Of a stretch of 64,000 nt of DNA, positions 15,975 to 24,176 are shown piece by piece; the stretch's first letter is position 1; each line of letters starts with the position of its first letter. The notes below the pieces were generated by a model. That model saw only the letters and a program-made list of their open reading frames with translations. It did no database searches and had not been told where the DNA came from. This DNA is from Mariniradius saccharolyticus AK6 (GTDB taxonomy: Bacteria > Bacteroidota > Bacteroidia > Cytophagales > Cyclobacteriaceae). Both the position numbers and the translations under genes were made by a program. Location: NCBI RefSeq assembly GCF_000330725.2, contig NZ_AMZY02000017.1, positions 36,037 through 100,036 on the forward strand, read 5' to 3'.

Positions 15975-18101
15975 ATGAAAAAAACCATGATGGCTTTAAC
16001 AGGCAGCATATTACTCGCCTGCGGTACAGCTGACCAAGAATCCATGAGCACCAACCCCTTCTTTGAGCCTTACAATACCCCGTTTGAGGTTCCTCCTTTT
16101 GACAAAATCAAAAACGAACATTTTGCACCCGCCATTCGGGAAGGCATCAAGCAACAGCAAGCTGAAATCGATGCCATCGTCAACAATGCGGAAGCTCCGA
16201 CTTTTGCCAATACGATTGAGGCGATGGAAAATTCCGGCGACTTGCTCGCTCGGGTATCGACGGTATTTTACAACCTGAATTCCGCCAATACCAACGACTC
16301 GATTCAGGCAATCGCCAAAGAATTGGCACCTGAGATTTCAAAACACGGAGACAACATTTCCCTGAATGAAAAGCTTTTTGCCAAAGTCAAGGTGATTTGG
16401 GATGGCAAGGACCAATTGGGTCTGAACCCCGAGCAACAAAAACTTCTGGAAAAAACTTACAAATCATTTGTCAGAAATGGGGCAAACCTCAATGAAGCTG
16501 ACAAGGAAAAACTACGGGAAATCAACTCCAAGCTTTCTGTCCTTAGCCTGCAGTTCGGCCAAAATATCCTTGCTGAAACCAATGCCTTCAAACTCTTCAT
16601 CGACACCGAATCTGATTTGGCAGGGCTTCCACAGGAATTGCGGGATGCAGCATTTCAGGATGCTGAAACTGCCGGAGAGGAAAACAAATGGCTGTTTACC
16701 CTTCAAAACCCAAGTGTGATGCCATTCTTGCAATACGCCGATAACAGGGAATTGCGGAAACAAATTTGGGAAGCCTACCAAATCCGTGGAAACCAAGGAA
16801 ACGACAAGGACAACAAATCGATCCTGATCGAAATGGCAAATTTGCGCCAGCAGAAAGCCCAGCTTCTTGGCTACAAGACCCACGCGGATTATGTTTTGGA
16901 AGAATCCATGGCCAAAAATGCGGACAATGTCTATAAACTGCTCAACCAACTTTGGACACCTGCCTTGGCCAAGGCAAAACAGGAACGTGACGAGATGCAA
17001 GTTTTGGCCAAAACCGAAGGTGCAGACTTCAAAATAGAGCCATGGGATTGGAGGTATTACGAGGAGAAGCTTCGCAAGCAAAAGTTTGACTTGGACGAAC
17101 AGCAAGTCAAACCGTATTTCTCCCTACAAAATGTACAGAACGGTGTATTCATGGTCGTCAATAAACTTTTTGGCCTGACTTTCGAAGAAATCAAAAACAT
17201 CCCAACGTACCATCCTGACGCGAAAGCCTACGAAGTAAAGGAGGCCGACGGACGCCATGTGGGGGTACTGTACATGGACTTCCACCCAAGAGCATCCAAA
17301 AGAGGCGGTGCCTGGATGACATCCTATCGCCCACAGAAGACTATCAACGGCGAAAGAAAAGCGCCTGTGATTTCCATCGTATGTAATTTCTCCAAGCCGA
17401 CCGGGGATGCCCCTGCCCTATTGACATTTGATGAAGTGACAACATTCTTCCATGAATTTGGACACGCGCTCCATGGCTTGCTTTCCAACGTGCAATACAG
17501 AAGCCTGGCCGGAACCTCCGTGCCGCGGGACTTTGTCGAGCTACCCTCCCAGATTATGGAGAATTGGGCTACCGAACCAAGCGTCCTCAAGCAATATGCG
17601 CTTCATTATCAAACAGGAGAAGCCATTCCCGATGAGTTGATCGCAAAGCTTCAGAATAGTGGAACATTCGGCCAAGGATTCGCGACTACCGAATACCTTG
17701 CTGCTTCGCTTTTGGATCTCGATTACCATACCCAGACGGGTGCAATCACCGTTGGTGCGGACGAATTCGAAAAAGCTTCGATGGAAAAAATCGGTATGAT
17801 CTCCGAAATCATCCCGCGCTACCGCAGTACGTATTTCCAGCATATTTTCTCCGGCGGCTATTCCTCAGGCTATTACAGCTACATTTGGTCAGGTGTATTG
17901 GATACCGATGCTTTCCAAGCCTTTAAGGAAACCGAGCTTTTCAACCAGGAGAAAGCTCTTGCCTTTCGAAAAGAAATCCTAGAGAGAGGCGGCACGGATG
18001 AACCCATGAAAATGTACGTCAATTTCCGTGGCGCAGAACCTAAAATCGACGCGCTGCTCAAAAAACGTGGCCTCGATCAAGTGACGGTAGATAAAAAGTA
18101 A
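15975..18101 (+). CDS. M3 family zinc metallopeptidase, lipoprotein (Dcp-like)
   Basis: 708 residues from ATG 15975; the open frame reaches back to 15852 through REP-like DNA, so the upstream part is not coding. The N-terminus is a lipoprotein signal with lipobox LLAC. The remainder is a full-length M3 oligopeptidase: FFEPYNTPFEVPPFDKI start of the mature domain, zinc site FHEFGHALHG with the downstream metal Glu in the FVELPSQIMENW region, and YSGYYSYIWSGVLDTDAF near the end. Dcp-type enzymes remove dipeptides from peptide C-termini; here it acts in the envelope. Followed by a strong terminator. Confidence 0.95.
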   Translation: MKKTMMALTGSILLACGTADQESMSTNPFFEPYNTPFEVPPFDKIKNEHFAPAIREGIKQQQAEIDAIVNNAEAPTFANTIEAMENSGDLLARVSTVFYNLNSANTNDSIQAIAKELAPEISKHGDNISLNEKLFAKVKVIWDGKDQLGLNPEQQKLLEKTYKSFVRNGANLNEADKEKLREINSKLSVLSLQFGQNILAETNAFKLFIDTESDLAGLPQELRDAAFQDAETAGEENKWLFTLQNPSVMPFLQYADNRELRKQIWEAYQIRGNQGNDKDNKSILIEMANLRQQKAQLLGYKTHADYVLEESMAKNADNVYKLLNQLWTPALAKAKQERDEMQVLAKTEGADFKIEPWDWRYYEEKLRKQKFDLDEQQVKPYFSLQNVQNGVFMVVNKLFGLTFEEIKNIPTYHPDAKAYEVKEADGRHVGVLYMDFHPRASKRGGAWMTSYRPQKTINGERKAPVISIVCNFSKPTGDAPALLTFDEVTTFFHEFGHALHGLLSNVQYRSLAGTSVPRDFVELPSQIMENWATEPSVLKQYALHYQTGEAIPDELIAKLQNSGTFGQGFATTEYLAASLLDLDYHTQTGAITVGADEFEKASMEKIGMISEIIPRYRSTYFQHIFSGGYSSGYYSYIWSGVLDTDAFQAFKETELFNQEKALAFRKEILERGGTDEPMKMYVNFRGAEPKIDALLKKRGLDQVTVDKK

Positions 18102-18107
18102 TTTTTC

Positions 18108-18147
18108 AAAAAAGCTTTCCGGAAACCAAACTCCGGAAAGCTTTTTA
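18108..18147 (+). terminator. terminator of the M3 peptidase gene
   Basis: AAAGCTTTCCGGA / TCCGGAAAGCTTT stem of 13 bp followed by T residues; it may work in both directions. Confidence 0.9.
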
Positions 18148-18274
18148 CTTTCTCAAGTTTGAAGTGTTGAATTCTTTTGAAAATCAAGATTGAACCTTGA
18201 ATAGCGTTTGCCGAAAAGCGACAAAAAACCAATTCCCTACTTCCACTTTTCGAATAAAAATCAGTGGGAAATTA

Positions 18275-20956
18275 TCATTCCTTTGGCTTGAGTTTGAAAT
18301 TCAATCCTTCCAAATAATCCCCTTCCGCCAAGGCGCGGATTTCAAATTCCAATTCGCCTGGCTCTGATTTTACATTCATGAATTCCAATTGTTTCGGATC
18401 GACAAAAGCGCGGTATTTCCCTGGCATCAAGCCAAAGAGATAGAATCCTCCATCGGAGAAGGTCCGCACAATCTGCAATTCCTCTCCTGAATAATCCAAT
18501 CGCTCAACAACTAGGCGCAATCCGCCCAAGCCTTCGACCCTGCCATATTGCTCGATGGTCACAACCCCTTCGATCAAACCGGTCTGGTAGAGCGGGATAT
18601 CGATCGTACGGAACCTGTTTGGCTCAGCAACGAATTCGAACCGACTGACTTTCGGCGCCAAATTTGGATTGGGCAGCGCATGCTGATCCACCTCCATGAT
18701 ATATTTCCAGTAGGATTGGAGTTGGGTGATCCTCAGGATACCATCCGAACCAAGCAGCATGTTTGCGGAACGGTCCAACCTTACTGCCTTGGCTGGTATG
18801 ACGAGCTCGTTGGCATCGAATTTCCCGTTTTCATTGGCATCGACAAAAAGCCTCACCGCCACTCCGGATCTGGTAACCTGATCTCTATTGTCTGGCAATA
18901 TGAACCCTTTGGGATCGATGCCCAGGGAACCCGTGAATGCCTGTTGAGCGACGTATCCGACCTCATTCTTGGTAAATTGGGTAGAAGTCCTGATCCCTCT
19001 GAAGTCATACAAGAAGCCTATCTGCAACAGACCCGTCTGTCTTTGAATCTCTCGGTCATAGCCAATCGTGAGCCTTCCCATTTTGAACAAAGTCTGTGAA
19101 AGCATCAAACTTACCGTCGCAGGCTGCTTGTGATAGGTGTCATATTTGAACTGGCCACGGAGGAAAAGACCCCGCACAAAAACGGGGACGCTTGGCGTTC
19201 TCTTGAGGGTGTAAGTAAGTGACGCTGTTGCTTGCCCCATAGACAAAGACTGCTCCGGAAGCGGCGGTAAATTGCCCAAATCCTCAATGCCATTGATCCG
19301 TGTGCGGTAGTTAAAACGGGCAATAACCCGGCCGATCTGAGTATTAAAATCAGACTGCAGGTTGGTACGGAAGCCATTGTCAAACCACTGCCTTTCACCC
19401 GTCAGCCTAAATCCCGAAAACCGCCCGAAGGCTTTGAACGGGAAAAAAGTATTCAAGCTTGCCTCCCGCAGCTTGCCCATCGGGTTGAATTCAGAACCTT
19501 GGACAAACTCGGTGAATTGGCCATTTATACTCGTATTATTGGCATAAAACACAGAACCTGAAGCTTGGTAATAGCGGTCAGGAAGCACATCCACGTTGAC
19601 CAGATATTGCTCAAAGACCCTCGCCGACAATCCATAAACAGGATAGGTTTTGTTCAAGCCGAAAACCGCTCCATGGTCCACTCCTGCCCGTACGGTCAAG
19701 GCATTGGTCAGCCCATATGCAAAATCCAAATGGGCAATCGGCTCTTGGTCGAAGTTCAAGGTATCTCCCATCGGGAGGCCAGCTTGGAAATTATAGGTTG
19801 CAAAGCCTTTTGGCAAAAAAGTAAAGGGAATCTGCAGTTGACGGTCTTGGATAATCACCTCGCCCTGTGGGGTGTAAATCCTGGTGGTGATCCGCACCAC
19901 TCCAAAGGTAATCGGTGCATTGAAACGATAATAGCCGACCTCGTCAGCTCTCAAAAAATCCACCAACTGTCCGCCAATCAGCAATTCCACCTCTGAATCA
20001 GGCTCCGTGTAGCCATCTATCACAAATACATCCAGCTTCATGCGGGGAATGATCGGATTATTGGTCACGGCCAAGCCAAGAATCCGAGCGGAATTGGTCA
20101 TGCCAGTTGTCTGTAATTGACCTACGGCGATACTGGTAATGCCGACATTGTCATCAGGTTCCAGTCCACCTTTGAAAACGTACCTCCACCGGGCGCCAGA
20201 TACCCTTGATACCAGGTTCCCGTCGATCACATTGCCCGCATAAATTCCTTGCAAATCGCCCCCAAACAACTCCATACCGGCATTTAACAGTGTGGAAAAT
20301 GTCGAATTGCTCTCCGTTTGGGTATAGCTGAGATTGTAATCGAGCATGCCGGGTGCAAAACCCTTTCGGTCACGATCATACATCAAAGGTGCAGGCGCTT
20401 GTTCGCGGGCCGCTCCCATCTGTTGCATTTTTCGACGGAGTGCTTCACGCTTTTGCCGCTCGTCTATCGGAAGCGGAAAATCAGCCTTCAGACTGAGTGT
20501 AAGCGAATGGAAATTCACGGAGAAATTGAGTCCAAACATCCGGCTGAAATACTCGGGATGGAGGTAAAGGTCCATTTCGCCCAAATAAAATTTATCGGCA
20601 GGAAGTACTTCAGTATTGTTGCGCATGGTAATCACACCCTGTACCGGGTCGACTCGCCAAGCATCATTTTTGGTCGGATAAAATCCAGTAAGTCCTTTTC
20701 CACTTTCGGTCTTTTCGTTGTGGATGTACATCATACTCAAAATCTCCCCAAGCGGAAGGTAAGGCACCTCCTCAAAAAATACCACGTTGACATATTCCTG
20801 TCCCAAAGACGGATAGGCAAAAAGCACCAAAGCTTCGCCATCCGGCTCACGCTGCGCGTGCGCTTTGGTCGATGGCAATAGCCACCAAAGCGCCATGCAG
20901 ACAGTAAGAGCCTTTGCTGTCTGGGTAAGGGACAGAAATGATAATTCTTTTAACAA
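18275..20956 (-). CDS. FimD/PapC-like outer-membrane usher
   Basis: 893 residues. Signal peptide about 1-35; N-terminal domain about 41-160 with FYLGEMDLYLHPEYFSRMFG; a linker rich in Lys/Arg; a beta barrel starting about 203 (GMLDYNLSYTQTES) and interrupted at about 315-375 by a plug-like domain, with EPDSEVELLIGGQLV (compare the PSxVEVYVNGxLV pattern of ushers) and VVRITTRIYTPQGEV; the barrel resumes at TYNFQAGLP and runs to about 710. The last ~170 residues form two beta-sandwich domains (RLFVDANENGKFDANE; GGFYLFGLMPGKYRAFV), like SdrD-B/carboxypeptidase regulatory domains. Ushers secrete and assemble chaperone-bound pilins. Supporting context: the chaperone gene lies 63 bp upstream and a pilin before that. 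Assignment rests on pattern reading, not a search; a generic barrel is the alternative. Confidence 0.75.
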   Translation of the reverse strand: MLKELSFLSLTQTAKALTVCMALWWLLPSTKAHAQREPDGEALVLFAYPSLGQEYVNVVFFEEVPYLPLGEILSMMYIHNEKTESGKGLTGFYPTKNDAWRVDPVQGVITMRNNTEVLPADKFYLGEMDLYLHPEYFSRMFGLNFSVNFHSLTLSLKADFPLPIDERQKREALRRKMQQMGAAREQAPAPLMYDRDRKGFAPGMLDYNLSYTQTESNSTFSTLLNAGMELFGGDLQGIYAGNVIDGNLVSRVSGARWRYVFKGGLEPDDNVGITSIAVGQLQTTGMTNSARILGLAVTNNPIIPRMKLDVFVIDGYTEPDSEVELLIGGQLVDFLRADEVGYYRFNAPITFGVVRITTRIYTPQGEVIIQDRQLQIPFTFLPKGFATYNFQAGLPMGDTLNFDQEPIAHLDFAYGLTNALTVRAGVDHGAVFGLNKTYPVYGLSARVFEQYLVNVDVLPDRYYQASGSVFYANNTSINGQFTEFVQGSEFNPMGKLREASLNTFFPFKAFGRFSGFRLTGERQWFDNGFRTNLQSDFNTQIGRVIARFNYRTRINGIEDLGNLPPLPEQSLSMGQATASLTYTLKRTPSVPVFVRGLFLRGQFKYDTYHKQPATVSLMLSQTLFKMGRLTIGYDREIQRQTGLLQIGFLYDFRGIRTSTQFTKNEVGYVAQQAFTGSLGIDPKGFILPDNRDQVTRSGVAVRLFVDANENGKFDANELVIPAKAVRLDRSANMLLGSDGILRITQLQSYWKYIMEVDQHALPNPNLAPKVSRFEFVAEPNRFRTIDIPLYQTGLIEGVVTIEQYGRVEGLGGLRLVVERLDYSGEELQIVRTFSDGGFYLFGLMPGKYRAFVDPKQLEFMNVKSEPGELEFEIRALAEGDYLEGLNFKLKPKE

Positions 20957-21019
20957 AACAATGAAGAGTAAAAATTGGGTGACTAAGATGGGCTTGACTG
21001 TAATGCGACCGTGGTGGCC

Positions 21020-21850
21020 TTATGGAATCTTGACAAAAACCCGCTTCGCAACTGAGCTGGCTTGCACCAAATCCGTGGACGGAATATCGGATCGTTTGGT
21101 CTCGAACCTCATCTCAACTTGGTATTCCCCAGATGGCAAACCTTCCGGAATAGCGATGTCCAAACCTTTCTTTCCACCGAAATACAAGGCAATGGATTGC
21201 TGCTCCTCGGTTACGGTTTTGTTGTTGCTGTCCTTGAGCGAGGCGATGACACTTCCCAAAAACGGAGAATTTCCAGTAGTCTGGTAAGGAGCAATGACCC
21301 TGATTTTCTCGGCATCCTGCTGCATTTGGAGCTCGCCCAATTCCAATCCCGTGGATGTCTGTCCTTGTTTGAAGAACACCGCGATCACTTGGTCAAATTT
21401 GAAATTGACTTGGGTTGCAACCTCATTTTCGACTGGCTGACCAACTTCCTGGGCCACGTTGTTGGAGGTGACTTTCACCCTGGTGAAATAAGTACCCGCA
21501 GGCAAAGACCTATCCGGTCTCAATTGAAGTCTTACCGTCTGCTGTTGCTGGGGAGCGAGGACAAATGTCCTTGGGAAAGAACGTAGCCTGTCGCCTAATC
21601 CGAATTGTTTTTCTTTGACACTGTCGCCATAGACCATGATCAGGTTACCGAGGTCGTCATTACCAGGATAGCCAAATACAAAGCTGACGCTGACTTCTTG
21701 GGGAACCTCAGCAGGATTGGTGATGTAGATGGAAGCAATTCCGTTATCATCCAAAAAAACGGAAGTAGGGGCAATGGAAATCTGGGAAAAAGCAGGAAAG
21801 GTCATTCCCAGCATCATCACGGCCAACAGGTTTTTAATGTGCTTTTTCAT
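21020..21850 (-). CDS. PapD-like pilus assembly chaperone
   Basis: 276 residues with a signal peptide (MKKHIKNLLAVMMLGMTFPA, cleavage near FSQ). The mature protein begins ISIAPTSVFLDDNGIASIYI and TNPAEVPQEVSVSF, then LRSFPRTFVLAPQQQQTVRL and LPAGTYFTRVKVTS, the strand order of the N-terminal Ig domain of PapD-type chaperones (F1-G1 edge). A second Ig-like domain follows. The Arg usually found near the start of strand A in PapD is not visible, as in more divergent chaperone classes. It would hold subunits unfolded in the periplasm for the neighbouring usher. Confidence 0.75.
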   Translation of the reverse strand: MKKHIKNLLAVMMLGMTFPAFSQISIAPTSVFLDDNGIASIYITNPAEVPQEVSVSFVFGYPGNDDLGNLIMVYGDSVKEKQFGLGDRLRSFPRTFVLAPQQQQTVRLQLRPDRSLPAGTYFTRVKVTSNNVAQEVGQPVENEVATQVNFKFDQVIAVFFKQGQTSTGLELGELQMQQDAEKIRVIAPYQTTGNSPFLGSVIASLKDSNNKTVTEEQQSIALYFGGKKGLDIAIPEGLPSGEYQVEMRFETKRSDIPSTDLVQASSVAKRVFVKIP

Positions 21851-21919
21851 TGATCGAAGAGTTTTGATTGAAGGAGAAATAGGCCGACTGGAAATCCGTC
21901 GGCCTTAGGTTTTTGATGA

Positions 21920-22447
21920 TTAGTTGTATTCAGCGCTGATATTGAAAGTACCGATATAAGTACCTACAGGCTGTGAAGTCAACTGAGGAATGGTACCACC
22001 TACCCAAAGGAAAAAGGCGTTGGAAGCCAAGGTTACAGTTGAACCGCTTGCTACCGGAGCAGCGATAGCCCTGTTTGCAGTAGATACGTTACCCACGACC
22101 AACGGCGTCATTACAAAGTTGTTTGCACCTGCAGTCATCGTAACAGATGCGTCATAGAATACCGTTACTCCACCGTTTGCACCACTCAGGTCAAATCTTG
22201 CTACATTGGTAACTGAACCTGTGTTGGCATCGTTTGCGCTTGTGTTTGGATCCAATCTGATAATCCCGGGAGTACTGGAAGATACACGACCAAAGTTGAT
22301 AGCGTTCAAAGTTCCATCCAAAGTGATGGTCAAGTCCTGAAGGACTTCAGCGGTTGCAGTAGCAGATGAAGCTTTCTGAGCAGATGCTACTTGCGACAAG
22401 CCTACCATAAAGAAGGCCAAAGCGAGAATTTTTACTGTTGTTTTCAT
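21920..22447 (-). CDS. DUF4402-type pilin subunit (probable major subunit)
   Basis: 175 residues. SPI signal peptide ending VASAQ, no lipobox. The mature chain is small, Gly/Ala/Ser/Thr-rich and Cys-free, with ATATAEVLQDLTITLDG at the start, INFGRVSSSTPGIIRLDPN, and a C-terminal strand VGTYIGTFNISAEYN: the layout of DUF4402 and spore-coat-U-like pilins. A 162-bp untranslated stretch precedes it, so it may have its own promoter, as expected for an abundant major subunit. The lack of a lipobox separates it from the lipoprotein-derived type V (FimA/Mfa1) pili of Bacteroidota. Confidence 0.75.
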   Translation of the reverse strand: MKTTVKILALAFFMVGLSQVASAQKASSATATAEVLQDLTITLDGTLNAINFGRVSSSTPGIIRLDPNTSANDANTGSVTNVARFDLSGANGGVTVFYDASVTMTAGANNFVMTPLVVGNVSTANRAIAAPVASGSTVTLASNAFFLWVGGTIPQLTSQPVGTYIGTFNISAEYN

Positions 22448-22609
22448 AATTTGTGTTGTTTTTAATTGTTTAGATTTTGTTTAGAATTTGTACTTGTTTG
22501 TTGTTTGCTTGAATTGTTTTTGAGAATAAACACTTTACTGAATTTGAGATAATTGGTGATCTTTTGATGTTTCATAAGCATTTGATTGAAGGGTGATTTT
22601 ATCGTTTGA

Positions 22610-23038
22610 TTAGAAATATTCAATTGTTGTGATCGTTCCGTTTTTTGCGGGTACACCTATCCAGGTACTTACTTGGTTGATTTTGGGCCTTATGTTGTGT
22701 ACCAAAGTTCCATGTCGCATCATTGTGGTACTGACATAGCCTCTTGTAAACTGGTCGGCATTGGCAAAATCAGCGCTGCCGTCGTTTAGTATGTAAATCG
22801 GGTTCTTGGAAAAACTCCCCAACTCATCCCGCAGCGATACAAAGAGTTGGATGTTCTCCCGCGTCACCATCTCGATCCACATATAGGCCTCAAACCCGTC
22901 CTTTTCCGCAGCCTTCAGCACCCGCGATCCCAAACTAGCGCCTGCAGGAATCTCAAGCCGAAATGACAAGGCCTGCGCATTAGCCTGCGAAAACCCGCAA
23001 ACTCCCAATAGAACCGCTATCGTCATCGCCTTAATCAT
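22610..23038 (-). CDS. small secreted protein, probable minor subunit of the usher locus
   Basis: 142 residues from the ATG at 23038 (MIKAMTIAVLLGVCGFSQAN, cleavage after AQ); the open frame extends to 23239 but overlaps the upstream gene. The start overlaps the preceding stop by 8 bp. The mature chain is beta-rich, has no Cys or lipobox and ends TITTIEYF, a terminal strand like those of its neighbours. No domain recognised; role as a minor subunit is inferred from coupling, size and export signal. The gap 22448-22609 after it is A/T-rich without clear features. Confidence 0.65.
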   Translation of the reverse strand: MIKAMTIAVLLGVCGFSQANAQALSFRLEIPAGASLGSRVLKAAEKDGFEAYMWIEMVTRENIQLFVSLRDELGSFSKNPIYILNDGSADFANADQFTRGYVSTTMMRHGTLVHNIRPKINQVSTWIGVPAKNGTITTIEYF

Positions 23039-23663
23039 TGGTGGTGAAGGATACATTGATGTTGATTTCCGCTTCGTAGCGACCCGTTGGTACATTGCCA
23101 ATTGGGCCCAAGGAACCATAGAAGTAGACAAAAGCCTTGGTCTTTGGTCTGGTAAATCCTCCGTACTCTGGACTAGGTGGTGCAGCAGGCAAACCGCTAC
23201 TGTTGCGGCTGACTGGAAATGTGATGCTGTTGAAACCAATCGGCATTTCGACGGCTTGTAATTTTCCCGACACCGGATCGATAGGGCTTTGGTTGTTGTA
23301 GGCCATTCGCATTTGAAAAGGAATGGTCTCGCTCGGATTATCCAACAAAGTGAATGCGATCGGCGCGCTTACCTCAACAGTCAAATCGTACCCTTCCGGC
23401 GCCTCCAATTCGAAGATTACCGCCAGGTTATCGTTTAAGTCAATCGAAACCGCCTCTGAATTGGGCAAAATCACCCGCTTCTTTTGGCTGAAATCCAAAG
23501 CTGGAAGGACACCCTGCGGAGAAGTGATATTGATCTCGTCACTACCGGTCCAAGTACTGAATGTGATCCGCTGAGCCAAGCACCAGCCATGGGTCTGCAA
23601 CATCATGACTGCGATGACAGTCAAGATTTTGCCTTTGAGACGATATGGATGCATACTTTTCAT
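23031..23663 (-). CDS. secreted pilin-like subunit
   Basis: 210 residues, signal peptide cleaved near CLAQ. The mature chain opens RITFSTWTGSDEINIT, has a long central beta region, a Pro-rich loop (GLPAAPPSPEYGGF) and a C-terminal PTGRYEAEININVSFTTND strand like that of DUF4402-type subunits. Starts 3 bp after the preceding gene's stop and overlaps the next start by 8 bp. Probably a minor or tip subunit; not a recognised family. Confidence 0.65.
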   Translation of the reverse strand: MKSMHPYRLKGKILTVIAVMMLQTHGWCLAQRITFSTWTGSDEINITSPQGVLPALDFSQKKRVILPNSEAVSIDLNDNLAVIFELEAPEGYDLTVEVSAPIAFTLLDNPSETIPFQMRMAYNNQSPIDPVSGKLQAVEMPIGFNSITFPVSRNSSGLPAAPPSPEYGGFTRPKTKAFVYFYGSLGPIGNVPTGRYEAEININVSFTTND

Positions 23664-23666
23664 CGA

Positions 23667-24173
23667 TCAGATATATTCCAGTTCGAGGATAAATTCAGAC
23701 AAATACAAGCCAGGACTCGATTTGGACAAGTCAAGATTGGCACCCAGCCATACATAGAGAAAGCCATCCGGTCCAATCCTGAAAATGCCTTCACCAACAT
23801 CCAGCAGCACACTTTGAAACTGCAGGTCTTCGAAACCCGCACTCAACACGTATTTGGCCTCGACTTCACCGTGACCTTCATAGATTTCGCGCAGGACCTC
23901 CGATTGCAGATAGGTAATCCTGATCCTTGAACCGGGATTTCCGACGATTTTGAACATGCCGGCATGTTCACTCGTGATCGGTGACACCACGATGGCATCA
24001 TTCTGCACGGGCGGGTTGACCAAATCCACGTTTCTGATCGTCAGCATTTGGAGGTTGTCCGTGACGGTAGCTGTTGCCTTCACGTTCAGCGTGGCAATCC
24101 TGCCGTTCTTCTGCGCCAACGAGACTGTACTCCAAAAACAGCCGATCAATAGAATCAACAATACTCTTCTCAT
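23667..24173 (-). CDS. DUF4402-like secreted subunit
   Basis: 168 residues with signal peptide MRRVLLILLIGCFWSTVSLA. The mature chain shows the DUF4402 arrangement: VKATATVTDNLQMLTIRNVD, a MFKIVGNPGSRIRITY strand pair and a C-terminal LYLSEFILELEYI strand. Begins 3 bp after the stop of the large T9SS protein gene, so the two are translated together. Read as a pilin-fold minor subunit, perhaps an adaptor at the fibre end. Confidence 0.68.
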   Translation of the reverse strand: MRRVLLILLIGCFWSTVSLAQKNGRIATLNVKATATVTDNLQMLTIRNVDLVNPPVQNDAIVVSPITSEHAGMFKIVGNPGSRIRITYLQSEVLREIYEGHGEVEAKYVLSAGFEDLQFQSVLLDVGEGIFRIGPDGFLYVWLGANLDLSKSSPGLYLSEFILELEYI

Positions 24174-24176
24174 GGA

